From Physcia stellaris (Eukaryota; Ascomycota; Lecanoromycetes; Caliciales; Physciaceae): 64,000 nucleotides of DNA. The notes under the pieces were generated by a model. The model saw only the letters and a list, made by a program, of their open reading frames with translations. It had not been told where the DNA came from and searched no databases. The stretch lies in assembly GCA_018902385.1 (NCBI GenBank), contig JABSSW010000019.1, positions 186,001 through 250,000 on the forward strand, given 5' to 3'. The position numbers were made by a program, and so were the translations under genes. The number at the start of each line of letters is the position of its first letter. Positions within the stretch are counted from its first letter, which is position 1. Below are positions 55,083-64,000 of this stretch, piece after piece.

Positions 55083-56990
55083 TTACGTAGCCCGCTCAAG
55101 CTGCTCAACCTTCAACCGCAGCTGCTCATGACTATCCCTCAACAGCTCACACTGTCTCTTTTGCTCCTCGAACTTGCTCTTATAATACTCGCTCAAATCC
55201 TCAGCCGCAGCGGGTGCACCACCGCCTCTAGTCTTGCCAGCACCCCTCCCAGCACCAGGTCTGGTCTTCGCTCCACCCCTCGTGGGTCGGAACCCGCCCT
55301 CACCCACTCTCGCAATCGGCTTCCCGTATGGATCAGTCGCTTTCCCTCCTCCTCCTCCTCCTCCTCCTCCTCCTCCTCCTCCCCTGCCCCTGCCCCTGCT
55401 TCTCCCCCTCCACCCCCTGACTCCCCTGCCCCCTGACCGCCATCACCCCCACCACCCTGACCTCCATCGCCCCCTCCATCCCCCTCCCACCACCACCACG
55501 ACCAAATTCACCACTCTTCCTCACAGGAACACAAACCACAAGCGGCCCCTCCTCGACCTTCCTCACCATCTCAGCCCCCGGCCTTACATCCCAAGCAGGC
55601 ATCACAAACAGCCTCTCCTCATCGCCCTGACACCTGAAGATTCGGCTGCTGCACTCTATCCACGCGACTACATTGTCTGGCACCCAGCTGTCGTCTCGGG
55701 GCTCCAGGTCAGGGTTGGGTTGGCTGGCGCGCGTGGAGGAGGAGGCGCGGTGGGGGATTGATCCGGTTTCGGAGTCAGGAGGAGGGAGGGACTCGCGGAG
55801 TCCCTGCGCCGTGAAGCCACGGCGATAGGCGCGCTGTTCGCGGACGATGGACAGCTGTTCGGAGGCTGAGAGCGCGGTTTGGAGATTGGTCCAGAGGGTG
55901 GGGGTGAGGCCTGCGAGGATATATCTTTCTTTTTCGGTGGTGTGCTCTTGTTCTTCGGTCTCCGTCTCCTTGGTCCCATTACTATTCCCACTTTCACTAT
56001 CTCCGTTTCCACTTCCACTGTTATCGAGGCGCGCCACCCTAGGCAGCACCATCGCCCCCGCGCACAGCTCCCTCAAAACCACGACTTCCCTTTCCAGCTC
56101 CGCGACCCGCAGTACCAGATTCTGGGTATACACCAACCACTGCCCAAACAAACTCTCCTCTGCCAACTTCCTCTCCTCCTCCCTTTTCTCCCCATCCTCC
56201 TCACTCCTCTCCCCATCCCCATCCCCCTCCTCGCCCATCCCCCCACCCACAGGCAAAGCCCCCAACAACCCCCCCTCCCCCTCCAAAACCCCATCAATAA
56301 TCTCCAGTATCTGATTCGCATGCCACATAAACCGCGGCAATCCCTCCCTCTCCACAAGCTCCGGCAGCGCCGGACATCCCAAAGCCTGGACTCCGGTCCC
56401 GACGGCCAAAGCTCATCCACAGCGAGGGTATTCCTCAGACTCTCGAGCGGCTGTGTCTCTTCCATTGAAGCAGAGTGGTAGGGCTCGAGGAGACGCGGGA
56501 GGAAATTGAGGACTTCGCTGGGATGGCCCGGGCGGTTTTGGGACTCGATGGAGTCGGTGCAGGCGCTGAGGGTGGTGATGAGCAGGCAGAGTGCCTGGGC
56601 GTGCTGTTTCAGCTGCTCCATCGTTGGCGCCGGCGCGTGCGCGTGCGAGGTGTAGCTGCAGGCGAGGTGCTCGAAGTGGCGGTCCAGGGGAAGCGGGAAG
56701 GGGAGGGAGGGGGCGAGGTTTGTGAATTGGGAGAAGAGCCGGGGGAGGTAGGGCGCTGCGAAGGGGGTTGCGGCGATGGGGATCTCGCCTGTGCTGAGGG
56801 GTTGGGAGAGGGGAGGGTGCGGGGTGGTGTATTGGTTGGGCCCGGCGGCTGGTGCTTGAGAGGCCTGTGGATGGGAAGAGGAGTTGGAGACATTGTTTGG
56901 GGCAAGTGCTCTGTTAGTACGAAGACTTGTTGGCGATAAGTTTGGGGCTCGTTGCTGTCTTTGCTGATTGGGCTGGGGCTGGGCTGACAT
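55083..56990 (-). CDS. Uncharacterised protein gene with frame breaks, about 635 aa
   Basis: Read on the minus strand from ATG 56990 (MSAQPQPNQQRQQRAPNLSP). The first 200 residues are Pro/Gln/Ser-rich, then helical (MEQLKQHAQALCLLITTLSA; SEVLNFLPRLLEPYHSASME). At about 56394-56398 (coding strand reads CCGGAGTCCAG) the frame changes between LWPSGPE and VQALGCPALPELVEREG, consistent with one missing base. The middle has FMWHANQILEIIDGVL and an acidic/basic stretch, then VVAWIECSSRIFRCQGDEER. A second change lies in the GGA/TCC microsatellite near 55345-55383, after which KATDPYGKPIARVGEGGF and a C-terminal coiled coil (YYKSKFEEQKRQCELLRDSH) continue to the stop. Two breaks in low-complexity or homopolymer sequence may be read errors or real decay. 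The family is unknown; no membrane segment or signal peptide is seen. Confidence 0.5.
55344..55383. repeat. (CCT)n trinucleotide microsatellite, about 12 units
   Basis: A nearly perfect CCT/TCC run inside the minus-strand gene, encoding poly-Gly or poly-Arg depending on frame. Length change here would alter the reading frame only if not a multiple of three. Confidence 0.9.
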
Positions 56991-57496
56991 TGTTGTGATA
57001 AAGAGTCCAGCGAGCTCTGGGGATGCTTCCAAAGTCGGATAATGGTGGAATGGGAGGAAGACCGGAAGTTGCTGAGATAAGGCTTGCTGGAGCGGAGCGA
57101 GCACTTGTATTGCTCAATTGAACAGGACTCTTGCCATGTTGATTGATTGGAATCGTGGTGAAGGGGGATTGGGTAGTCAATTTGGCTACTCGACCCGTCC
57201 TCGACAATAGATTTCACTAAGTTGTTAACATCATCTGCATCGTCACCCCTGGAGAATTGTCGTTACATTTCAGGATTCTTGAGAAACATACTAGTTGTTT
57301 ATGGTTGATGCTAAAGAATGCAAAGTGAGACACCTACGCTTAGCTGGAAATGCCAACCTCCCAATGTAGATAGCTGAGCCTAACATCATGCAAAATATAT
57401 GCAAAAGCAATCCATGCTCTAGTAGTCGGAAGAAAAGCATCCAGCTCTATGGTCAGGAGTTCCGAGCTCTGGAAGCATTCTATCTATACTCTAGCC
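56991..57496. other. Intergenic region between two minus-strand genes
   Basis: Contains the promoter of the gene starting at 56990 and the 3' end of the gene ending at 57497. Minus frames crossing 56914-57217 (for example MSRTGRVAKLTTQSPF, starting 57207) appear to be its untranslated leader. Confidence 0.45.
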
Positions 57497-60153
57497 TCAA
57501 ATGAAATCGGAAGCAGTAGGTCGTCTTGGTCTATCAATCGTAAATGTTCTCGTCGGATCGGTAGGGTAATGAAAGGGAATTAGTGTTGATCCTGCGGCGG
57601 GCTCTACGGCGATTGTCTATTGAGTAGTTGGTTGTTAGTATATATGTGAGCTCCGCTAACACGACTGGTTTGAGAAGAAGGGGAAGACTATCAGGAACTT
57701 ACAGATACTGCAGCGAACCGATCAGCAATCCCACGTGAACCATACATAGGGATATGTGGACTTGGTGCAAGGCGAGACCCAATGTCGAGGCGAAAACTAG
57801 CCTGAAAGGAGTCAGGAAATTCTAGCATCGCGTGTTGCATGCGATGGTGAGCCTCAACAGGTTGTGTTAGGTTTCTTAGATCAACCTCGCTCCTACCGAT
57901 ATTTTCAGTTAGCATCGACTGAGCTTCGTCGCTTTCTTCATAATTTTCCTTCGGAACATCAGATCCTGGAGATCTTGGAAGACGAGCCATTTGCTTCTGG
58001 GAGGGTGTCAGAGTCAGCTCTGTTTCCTACGTAGGATCATCGGTGTGTCATTTCTAGAGATCATGGGTCTTGTGGCATCGAGGCATACAGAAGAGCTACT
58101 AAAATCACAGCAACGATAACGTTGAGGGTTACTTACTTTCACGCTAGATCTTGTGCCAGGCTGATCCTCATGGACGGTAAATGCTGATGCAATAGTAGCA
58201 CGTTTCTTCGTGGGATTGCGTGGCTCAGTCTGACCAAGTGACGGCGTCGAACTTCGTTGTCTAGGAGACTCGATTTTCTTACTCGAAATTTGGTCTGTCT
58301 GCTGAGGATGCGCGTAAGGCGCAGGACTCGCACCAAGTCGGCGGTCGACAGAAGTCTCCCGGTATTCATTGAGTAGGTCCGATATCTCGGTTTCGCTCAT
58401 GAACTCTGTAAATGGCTGGATGATAGACGAAGCTCCGTTGAATAACGAGTCAGCTAAATGTAACTTGTCTCAGCTTCTGCCGGCTTGTTTTAATGTAGGC
58501 AGTTTTCATGGGCTCATACCTCCCGAAATACTATCCGCCTCAGGCACCGTAGACATGGCTCGTCCATTTGAAGACGTTGCGCTCGTGTCCTCAAAGCTGG
58601 TGCTTCCCTCGCTCAGAGCTGCATCCTTAACGACATCAAGATCTTTAAGATGCTTGTTCTCAACATAGTCGCGATCATCGTCTGACTCGCTCTGCGCGTC
58701 GGGTATATCACTAGCATCATGTTCGACGTTCAGTTGTCCTTCAACCTTGGTGGTGATCTCGGCAAAACGTCCTTTCAGGGATGGAATACCGCCATAATCC
58801 GTCAGCTCTTTGCCGGTGATTAATTGTTCCTTGATCAGTCTTGTTACCACATGAGGCCAAGACGCATGCGAGCTTTGGCCCAAAAAGAACAGTCGATGAT
58901 CGATTTTACTCAAGTCTGCAACGTTTGTCGCGACTGGCTCCGCAAACGGCTTGTTGCCTGCTCTTTGCACGCTAGGTTGTATGATATCTGAATTTGACGA
59001 GATGCTTTTCTTTGACTTTTTCGGAGGCGGCGACAAGCCCATAGAGTCAAATAAGCTTGAGTAGTCGCATACATTTTGGACTCGCTCACCTCGTCTTGAG
59101 TCCTTGTCCTTACTCGTCTTTCCCACCTCCAGGGCAGAGTTAGGGTCCCGATTATGTGCAGCCTGTTTCAGCTTGGATCCGGACTTGAGCACCGCGTCCA
59201 TAGGATGATACTTCATGTTGTAGTTTGCAGGCTTTATGCTCCTACCGGATCGTGTAGATTGAGGTGATGCCTGCGAAATCACACGCTTTACAGGTCTGGG
59301 GTTCATGACTTCCTCGGTGGAATCGTCACCACCTCCCTCATCTTGTTCTTCGTCGCTACAGCTGGTCATATACTCATGATGGTTATGGTTGACTTCAAGC
59401 TCCACTGCTAGCTTGGTATGCAGACTATTAGGTCGTAGAACTTTATCTGTAGAATCGATTGAATATTTATATTAGCTTAGCGTCCGATTAACTTGACAGC
59501 TGGTACAAATACTTGAGTTCGTCGGGCATTGAATCCAGAGGTGATTCATGGAAGCGAAGAGCTAGCTTCAAAGCACTCACCTGCCGGATGATAGCGCATG
59601 TCATAGTTGACCTTGACCCGTTCGCGTGTACTGGTACGTGCTTTTGTAGTGGGTGCATCTGAGATCGACTTTGAGGGCGTCTCGAGTCTAGTCTCTGCAT
59701 TTAACGCTTTCGGCAACCTTGGACGTCTAGCCGGGGGCTCGCTTGGTCTTCATTATCACTGCTCAAGAGTGAGTGAGTGCCGGCATGCTTTCGCTTAGGA
59801 GGAACGTCAGTCGTCAAAAGCGATTTGCTGGCCGTCTTTCGTGTGGCTAAGTTTCCTTCCATAGCCAAGAACATTGCAGTTCGTTCAGTCGAGACTCTCT
59901 TTTCTGACTTTTGAGGACCGGCTTATGTTGATGGGTTCTCAATGACTGAGTGCTGAAGACACCCAATTGGCTTTGGAGAGCAGACACCAGACGGCAGAGT
60001 CGGATTTCTGATATCAGAGTCTGCAGCGAGCAAAATGCTATAGTCAATAGGTTGCCTTGAAGGGAGGAGTGAAAAGAAGGAAGGTAAATGATAAGCGAGA
60101 TGACGGCGTTTACCGGAGGCCGACATGGGCCGACGGGTCTTATGCGAGTTCAT
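57497..60153 (-). CDS. Uncharacterised nuclear-type protein gene, 5' part broken
   Basis: Well-supported minus-strand exons are 59446-58520, 58453-58137, 57996-57703 and 57616-57497 (introns 66, 140 and 86 nt), preceded by an exon ending at 59581 (134-nt intron). They encode a Lys/Ser-rich protein with two copies of a motif, NYDMRYHPADKVL (split by the 134-nt intron) and NYNMKYHPMDAVL, then a compact segment DHRLFFLGQSSHASWPHVVT, a acidic stretch (SESDDDRDYVENK) and a C-terminal region ending TFTIDRPRRPTASDFI. Upstream, ATG 60153 (MNSHKTRRPMSAS) and a GTAAAC donor at 60113 lead to an exon that meets a TAA at 59923-59925 but stays coding-like beyond it (SEKRVSTERTAMFLAMEGN), and the frame then changes near 59746. 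So the 5' part is either mis-assembled or decayed. Function is unknown. Confidence 0.55.
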
Positions 60154-60640
60154 TTGAGAATCACGAGAATCACTCTTTGATGCTTTGATCAGATGGCTAC
60201 AAGTAAAGAGAGAAGACGGTCTGTCGTCTTCGGCATGCTTGACACGCTACGCGGGGCAGACCTCCACAGAGAGTAGGGTAGTGAACCGCTACTCCGCGTA
60301 ATATCAAATATTCGCAGAAGCTCTGAACATGAGACGTAGCATGACTCCAAGGTCGGCTTGAGAGCTTGAATCAGGAGTTGATCGGACATCGAAGGGACAC
60401 GGTGGTCGTGCCTTCTCGCACTGAATGCAATCAGCATCAAATAGGTACAGGAGCAGAGGAACACAAGAAGCTTCGCTGCGGGATGAAGAGAGAAAGAACT
60501 GCTGCTGCTATAACGCAACTCAGCAATCATTGTTTCGACCCTATGCAAATTTTGAACATTGCAATATCCGAGATACATGCCCTTATCACAGACGCCGTGC
60601 TAGTCATCAAAGGTACACGAGACAAGGGAACGGTCATATA
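60154..60640. other. Intergenic region between two minus-strand genes
   Basis: Should contain the promoter of the gene starting at 60153 and the 3' end of the one ending at 60641. A minus frame at 60189-60578 (129 codons) has no motif. Confidence 0.45.
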
Positions 60641-61714
60641 TCATACTCTCCTCATCGTCCTCCGGAGGGCACTTAGGTCAACATGAATGGACTCTGCTTC
60701 TGAGCCATCGTCAACCTCAATGGCCTCTATCCCGGCAATCTCAACCGGCTTTACACTCGGTGGTGTAACTTTCTCCTCAACATCAATTCGTATAGGTACA
60801 GGCTCTTCCATTGGTGGCTCTTCAACAGCCTCTTTTTGCTCTTCTGCTCGAAGTCGTTCCACCTCCTTCTCTGCCATCTTGAGACTGTTATGAAAATCGT
60901 TTTTGGTCCCCAATAACTCTTCTTTACAATCTCCCTCGCGTAGCATTTGGTGTGCGGCCCTTTCACACAGAGCTTGAGCGTTCTCGAGCTCTTTGTCGAT
61001 GGCGTCAAAGATGGAGCAAGTATTGTCGGTGTCTGCAGACGTTTTCGTCAGTGGCCGGCCTATTTTGTACTCAAGAACGTGGTCACCGCCAGCGGAGAAC
61101 AGAGGAGTGCCCATGTCAAGAGATGTCATTCGCTTCTTGAACTCGGCCGCGGTTTTACCTTTCCGAAGGTTGTTGCGAGCACCGGCGATGTTTCGGACGA
61201 GAAGCCCGAAGGCATCTTGGATGTCGGAGTTGTAATAAACAATGACCATAGATCTACTTCTGTATTTCTGAGGGCCCGAATCCGCTGAGAGAGCTGACCC
61301 AGGCTTGCGTTTCCGCCGGGCTTCTTTGATGGCGAGGACGTCGTTGGCTGTATTTTGTATAGCGGAGGGAGATGGATCTGAAGTGGGTGGTGCTTCGGCA
61401 GCTCTACTGGCTTCGTCCTCTGTTCTGACTGGATGCTCTTTCTTGGTTCTTAGTGATTCCGTTGAGCCCGTCTTTTGCCGGTCCAACTTGACCTCTGTGG
61501 CCGCGGTCAATTTTGAGAATTTCGCATGCTGCTCAGCGACCTGCGCGGAGAGGGCCTCGAGTTTGGTCAGCCACAGAGGCAGATTCTCGGTCAAATGGGT
61601 GAAGGATTCCAGAGCGTCCATCAGAGCATCGATGGGTAGGCAAAAGTTGAGGACAGCCGAGGAAGTGACAGAGTCCAAGAGTGGGAGATATTGTCGTTGG
61701 GCCGTTGAAGTCAT
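60641..61714 (-). CDS. Uncharacterised coiled-coil protein, 357 aa
   Basis: A single-exon minus-strand gene starts at ATG 61714. The N-terminal third is helical (LPIDALMDALESFTHLTENL; KLEALSAQVAEQHAKFSKLT), followed by a disordered Glu/Ala/Pro stretch and a basic cluster (KEARRKRKPGS). The middle (MVIVYYNSDIQDAFGLLVRN; IAGARNNLRKGKTAAEFKKR) looks folded and is the best candidate for a conserved domain. A coiled coil (SLKMAEKEVERLRAEEQKEA) and an acidic tail (EAIEVDDGSEAESIHVDL) close it. I recognise it only as the type of protein widely found in filamentous ascomycetes without assigned role; a nuclear or scaffold protein is plausible. Confidence 0.75.
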   Translation of the reverse strand: MTSTAQRQYLPLLDSVTSSAVLNFCLPIDALMDALESFTHLTENLPLWLTKLEALSAQVAEQHAKFSKLTAATEVKLDRQKTGSTESLRTKKEHPVRTEDEASRAAEAPPTSDPSPSAIQNTANDVLAIKEARRKRKPGSALSADSGPQKYRSRSMVIVYYNSDIQDAFGLLVRNIAGARNNLRKGKTAAEFKKRMTSLDMGTPLFSAGGDHVLEYKIGRPLTKTSADTDNTCSIFDAIDKELENAQALCERAAHQMLREGDCKEELLGTKNDFHNSLKMAEKEVERLRAEEQKEAVEEPPMEEPVPIRIDVEEKVTPPSVKPVEIAGIEAIEVDDGSEAESIHVDLSALRRTMRRV

Positions 61715-63778
61715 AAATATCGTGAGATCATGATGAATGTCGCGTTTCGGTCGTCAACAAGACGGAAGGGTAGACACAAAAGACTGATGGTGTTGTGTGG
61801 AGTAGACGGGCAGAGCAAAGACGAGAGGCGTGGGGGTTCCCGAGGAGCAGGGAAGGTGGAGTTCGTCCCTGTACAGGCAAGGAGAGTTGGTGCGACGTCC
61901 GTGGAAGGAACGAGTTGAATGGAATAACGACACACGGCTCTGTTTGTTACAGCTTGAGGCTTGTGGTTGAGTTGGATGAGAATCGAGGTAAGAGAAGTCA
62001 ACAATGTAGACTGTAGTACGTCTGGGGAGTGGGATGGGCATCAGGGTACCATCGGTCCGGTATCAAAACGGTTTAGAGCGGAGTGAGTTCCTTCGACAGT
62101 TTATTCGCTGATGCATCTCGTCTACAGATATGAAAGTGATATGAAGACTGGACGTCTCTTGCTGATCCCAATCTAGAACACCCAAGCCCCATTGAACCGG
62201 TGTCGCTGATCATACCGCTGCCACGTGCCCGAGGTGCCCGAGGTGAGACTACTGGAGACTACCACCACGATTGAATGCGATCGTCCAGGCTATCTCAGAC
62301 GTCGACATCTCATCCCCTTTCCCCCTCTCGCCCTTCTTCCTTTTCCCCAGCTTCCACCTTGCGGCCATCAGATGGTGGTGTGTCGAAAAGGGCGAAGAGG
62401 TTGCTCCGAAGTTGCCGTTGCATGGCCATCTACCAAACAGGAGCTGAGCTTTCACAAGGGGCTCATGCACAATAGCCTGATTTTGGACGCATCATGCACG
62501 TTAGAGGCAGGCCACTGATGTCATTTTCCGAGGAAAATAATGTGAGCCTTCCCATCTCATACCTCCATCTCCCCTCTAGCAGGACACTCGATGCCCACCC
62601 TTTTTGCACCCGAACAAGCGACATCCTTCCATGCGCTTCATCGTTCGGATCCTTTGAGCCTTGCTCGCAAGACACTTGAACTTTGTCTTTCTTCTAGCTG
62701 ATGATTAGCCAGAGCGGCGGTGGAAGCCGCAGAATCCTGCAATGTCCCCACCGGGCCGTAGCGGAGGAGATACCTAGCCGCTCGCTGCTGTGCCATGCCA
62801 ACGATCATGATGCTGTGCTCCATGGGTATATAAACCACAAAATATTCGACCAGCGCCCATGGCAGCTTACGGCCGTAACGGGAGAGCCTTCCATTCGGGT
62901 TGTTGTGCTTCCAGACATGATTATTAATTCTGTCCCAACTCCAGGCGAGTAGGAATTGCGACTGCACATAGGCGTTTGGTAACCTCGCTTAGAGCAGAGA
63001 TAGTTGGGTTGATGACGGCAAAAGAGCGGTGCGCTTCGGAATACACAAGGAAACGGTTGATGCAAGTGAACGTTAGAGGAGGGGCTCGTATATTATTGCA
63101 TGCGAGCCTGCACGCCAGCAGCAGATCCTGTGGTGGAGGGTGACGTGGGCTACGCTAAAGCCTGCACAAATAGCCAACGAGCGCCCATGCAAGAGTGAAG
63201 CCATCTTGCTCAGCTGAAGCCATTAATCATGACACATCGGTTTCCATATCAATTGCGCCGATTGCTCGCTGCGTTCAATCATATTCTTGCTCCCCCTCAC
63301 CGAGCAATACCTGCGTGGCCAACCACCGCACAGACGCACAGCTTCCGCGCACTTGTAGATTGCTATGCGCGGAAAGCGACATCGACGATTGCGAGATCTT
63401 GCATTGAACCTCGGTCTCATCCCGAGTGCCGAACGATACCGTAGCCTTTTCAACGTGATATTCTTGATCCCTCGCATCGCCCTCTAAGCATTGACGCAGA
63501 GACGCCCACTCCATCTGTCTTGTATCCCGAAGTCGGAATATTTGACTGGCTTGAAAGCCGTCGCGCTTGAATAGCTATTTTATGGTTGGTGTGACGGGCT
63601 CTAGCCTTCGATAGAACCTTCTTCAAGCTTTCGCCACATGACCTGGTTTTGCACTCCTCCCAGCCATCGGACTCTCAAGGCGATTGCTCTTTCGCCGCAG
63701 GGCTCTTGTATCCAGCGAATATTTGAGAGGTATAAGAATGCCTCGGACTCCATCGTCCGCCGTAGCATGAGGTGCACC
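61715..63778. other. 2-kb intergenic region, no gene recognised
   Basis: Its left end holds the promoter of the gene at 61714. Frames such as 61754-62041 and 62638-62967 on the minus strand, or 62225-62518 on the plus strand, lack motifs and overlap each other in several frames. Confidence 0.45.
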
Positions 63779-64000
63779 TCAAAGGTTGAATCCCTCGTGT
63801 CGTGCATGTTCAACAAACCTCCAAAGCCCAGCGTGCTCGGCTGCTTTTCGAATACTCGAGATCTCAGTTGCTGTAATGGACCGGTTGATGTCCTCGTACC
63901 GCCTGGACTCAGGCCTCGATTCTACGGACCTCTCACCGCCAGGCTCAACCACGATCAATGGAGAGCCTTCGCAACTCCGTGAAGCCCTTCGAGATTTGCC
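63779..64000 (-). CDS. Possible 3' part of a gene running off the right edge
   Basis: A minus-strand frame is open from the window edge for 73 codons to TGA at 63781-63779. It reads like coding sequence: SPLIVVEPGGERSVESRPES, then INRSITATEISSIRKAAEHA and GLWRFVEHARHEGFNL. No ATG is needed because the start would lie outside. The family is not recognised, and the call rests only on openness and composition. Confidence 0.3.
   Translation of the reverse strand, partial: GKSRRASRSCEGSPLIVVEPGGERSVESRPESRRYEDINRSITATEISSIRKAAEHAGLWRFVEHARHEGFNL

Noticed and set aside
55234-56481. Plus-strand Pro/Ser-rich frames
   Set aside because: They are antisense shadows of the GC-rich minus-strand gene at 55083-56990.
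15166-64000. tRNA or rRNA genes
   Set aside because: I looked for tRNA A-box and B-box patterns and rRNA cores by eye and saw none convincing; a covariance search would be decisive.

Overview
The window comes from the nuclear genome of a filamentous ascomycete (Pezizomycotina). The evidence is: short spliceosomal introns (about 45-140 nt) with GTNNGT...YAG ends in almost every gene; protein families restricted to or typical of such fungi (RTA1, UstYa/DUF3328, fungal rhodopsin-like membrane proteins); and a sharply two-part base composition in which very AT-rich, gene-free DNA with C:G to T:A decay (the signature of repeat-induced point mutation, RIP) abuts ordinary gene-bearing DNA. The class cannot be fixed from the sequence alone.

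Layout. Bases 1 to about 15165 are an AT-rich block without host genes. It holds a 219-bp direct repeat (1-450), a 185-bp satellite (about 1519-2645), a complete-looking LTR-bounded element of 3284 bp (2646-5929, 196-bp LTRs, 5-bp target duplication) inserted into that satellite, and 9 kb of decayed AT-rich sequence with two smaller tandem repeats. The transition near 15165 is abrupt.

From 15725 to 27657 lie a multi-pass membrane protein gene, several unrecognised genes, the decayed relic of a peroxin-2 (PEX2) gene and an isochorismatase-like hydrolase gene. From 28.6 to 32.6 kb is a second repeat-rich island: a telomere-like scrap, a perfect hairpin, a 36/44-bp minisatellite with higher-order order, and an old LTR-bounded element (29999-32563) carrying BIR-like and C2H2 zinc-finger segments instead of gag-pol.

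From 32.7 to 64 kb the DNA is gene-rich: a mitochondrial-type thioredoxin, a three-exon unknown gene, two ubiquitin-like proteins (35291 and 53038), a rhodopsin-like membrane protein gene with one frame break, a GNAT acetyltransferase, a UstYa-type protein, two secreted proteins, an Ifi6/ISG12-family protein, a 604-aa fungal protein of a large family, an RTA1 transporter-like protein, and three long unrecognised minus-strand genes near the right end, two of them with frame breaks.

The genes do not form an obvious pathway or biosynthetic cluster; they are separately promoted and differently oriented. The most unusual material is the pair of LTR-bounded elements, about 24 kb apart, whose only recognisable coding capacity is a shared C2H2-plus-conserved-tail protein family, joined in the right-hand copy to BIR-like segments.
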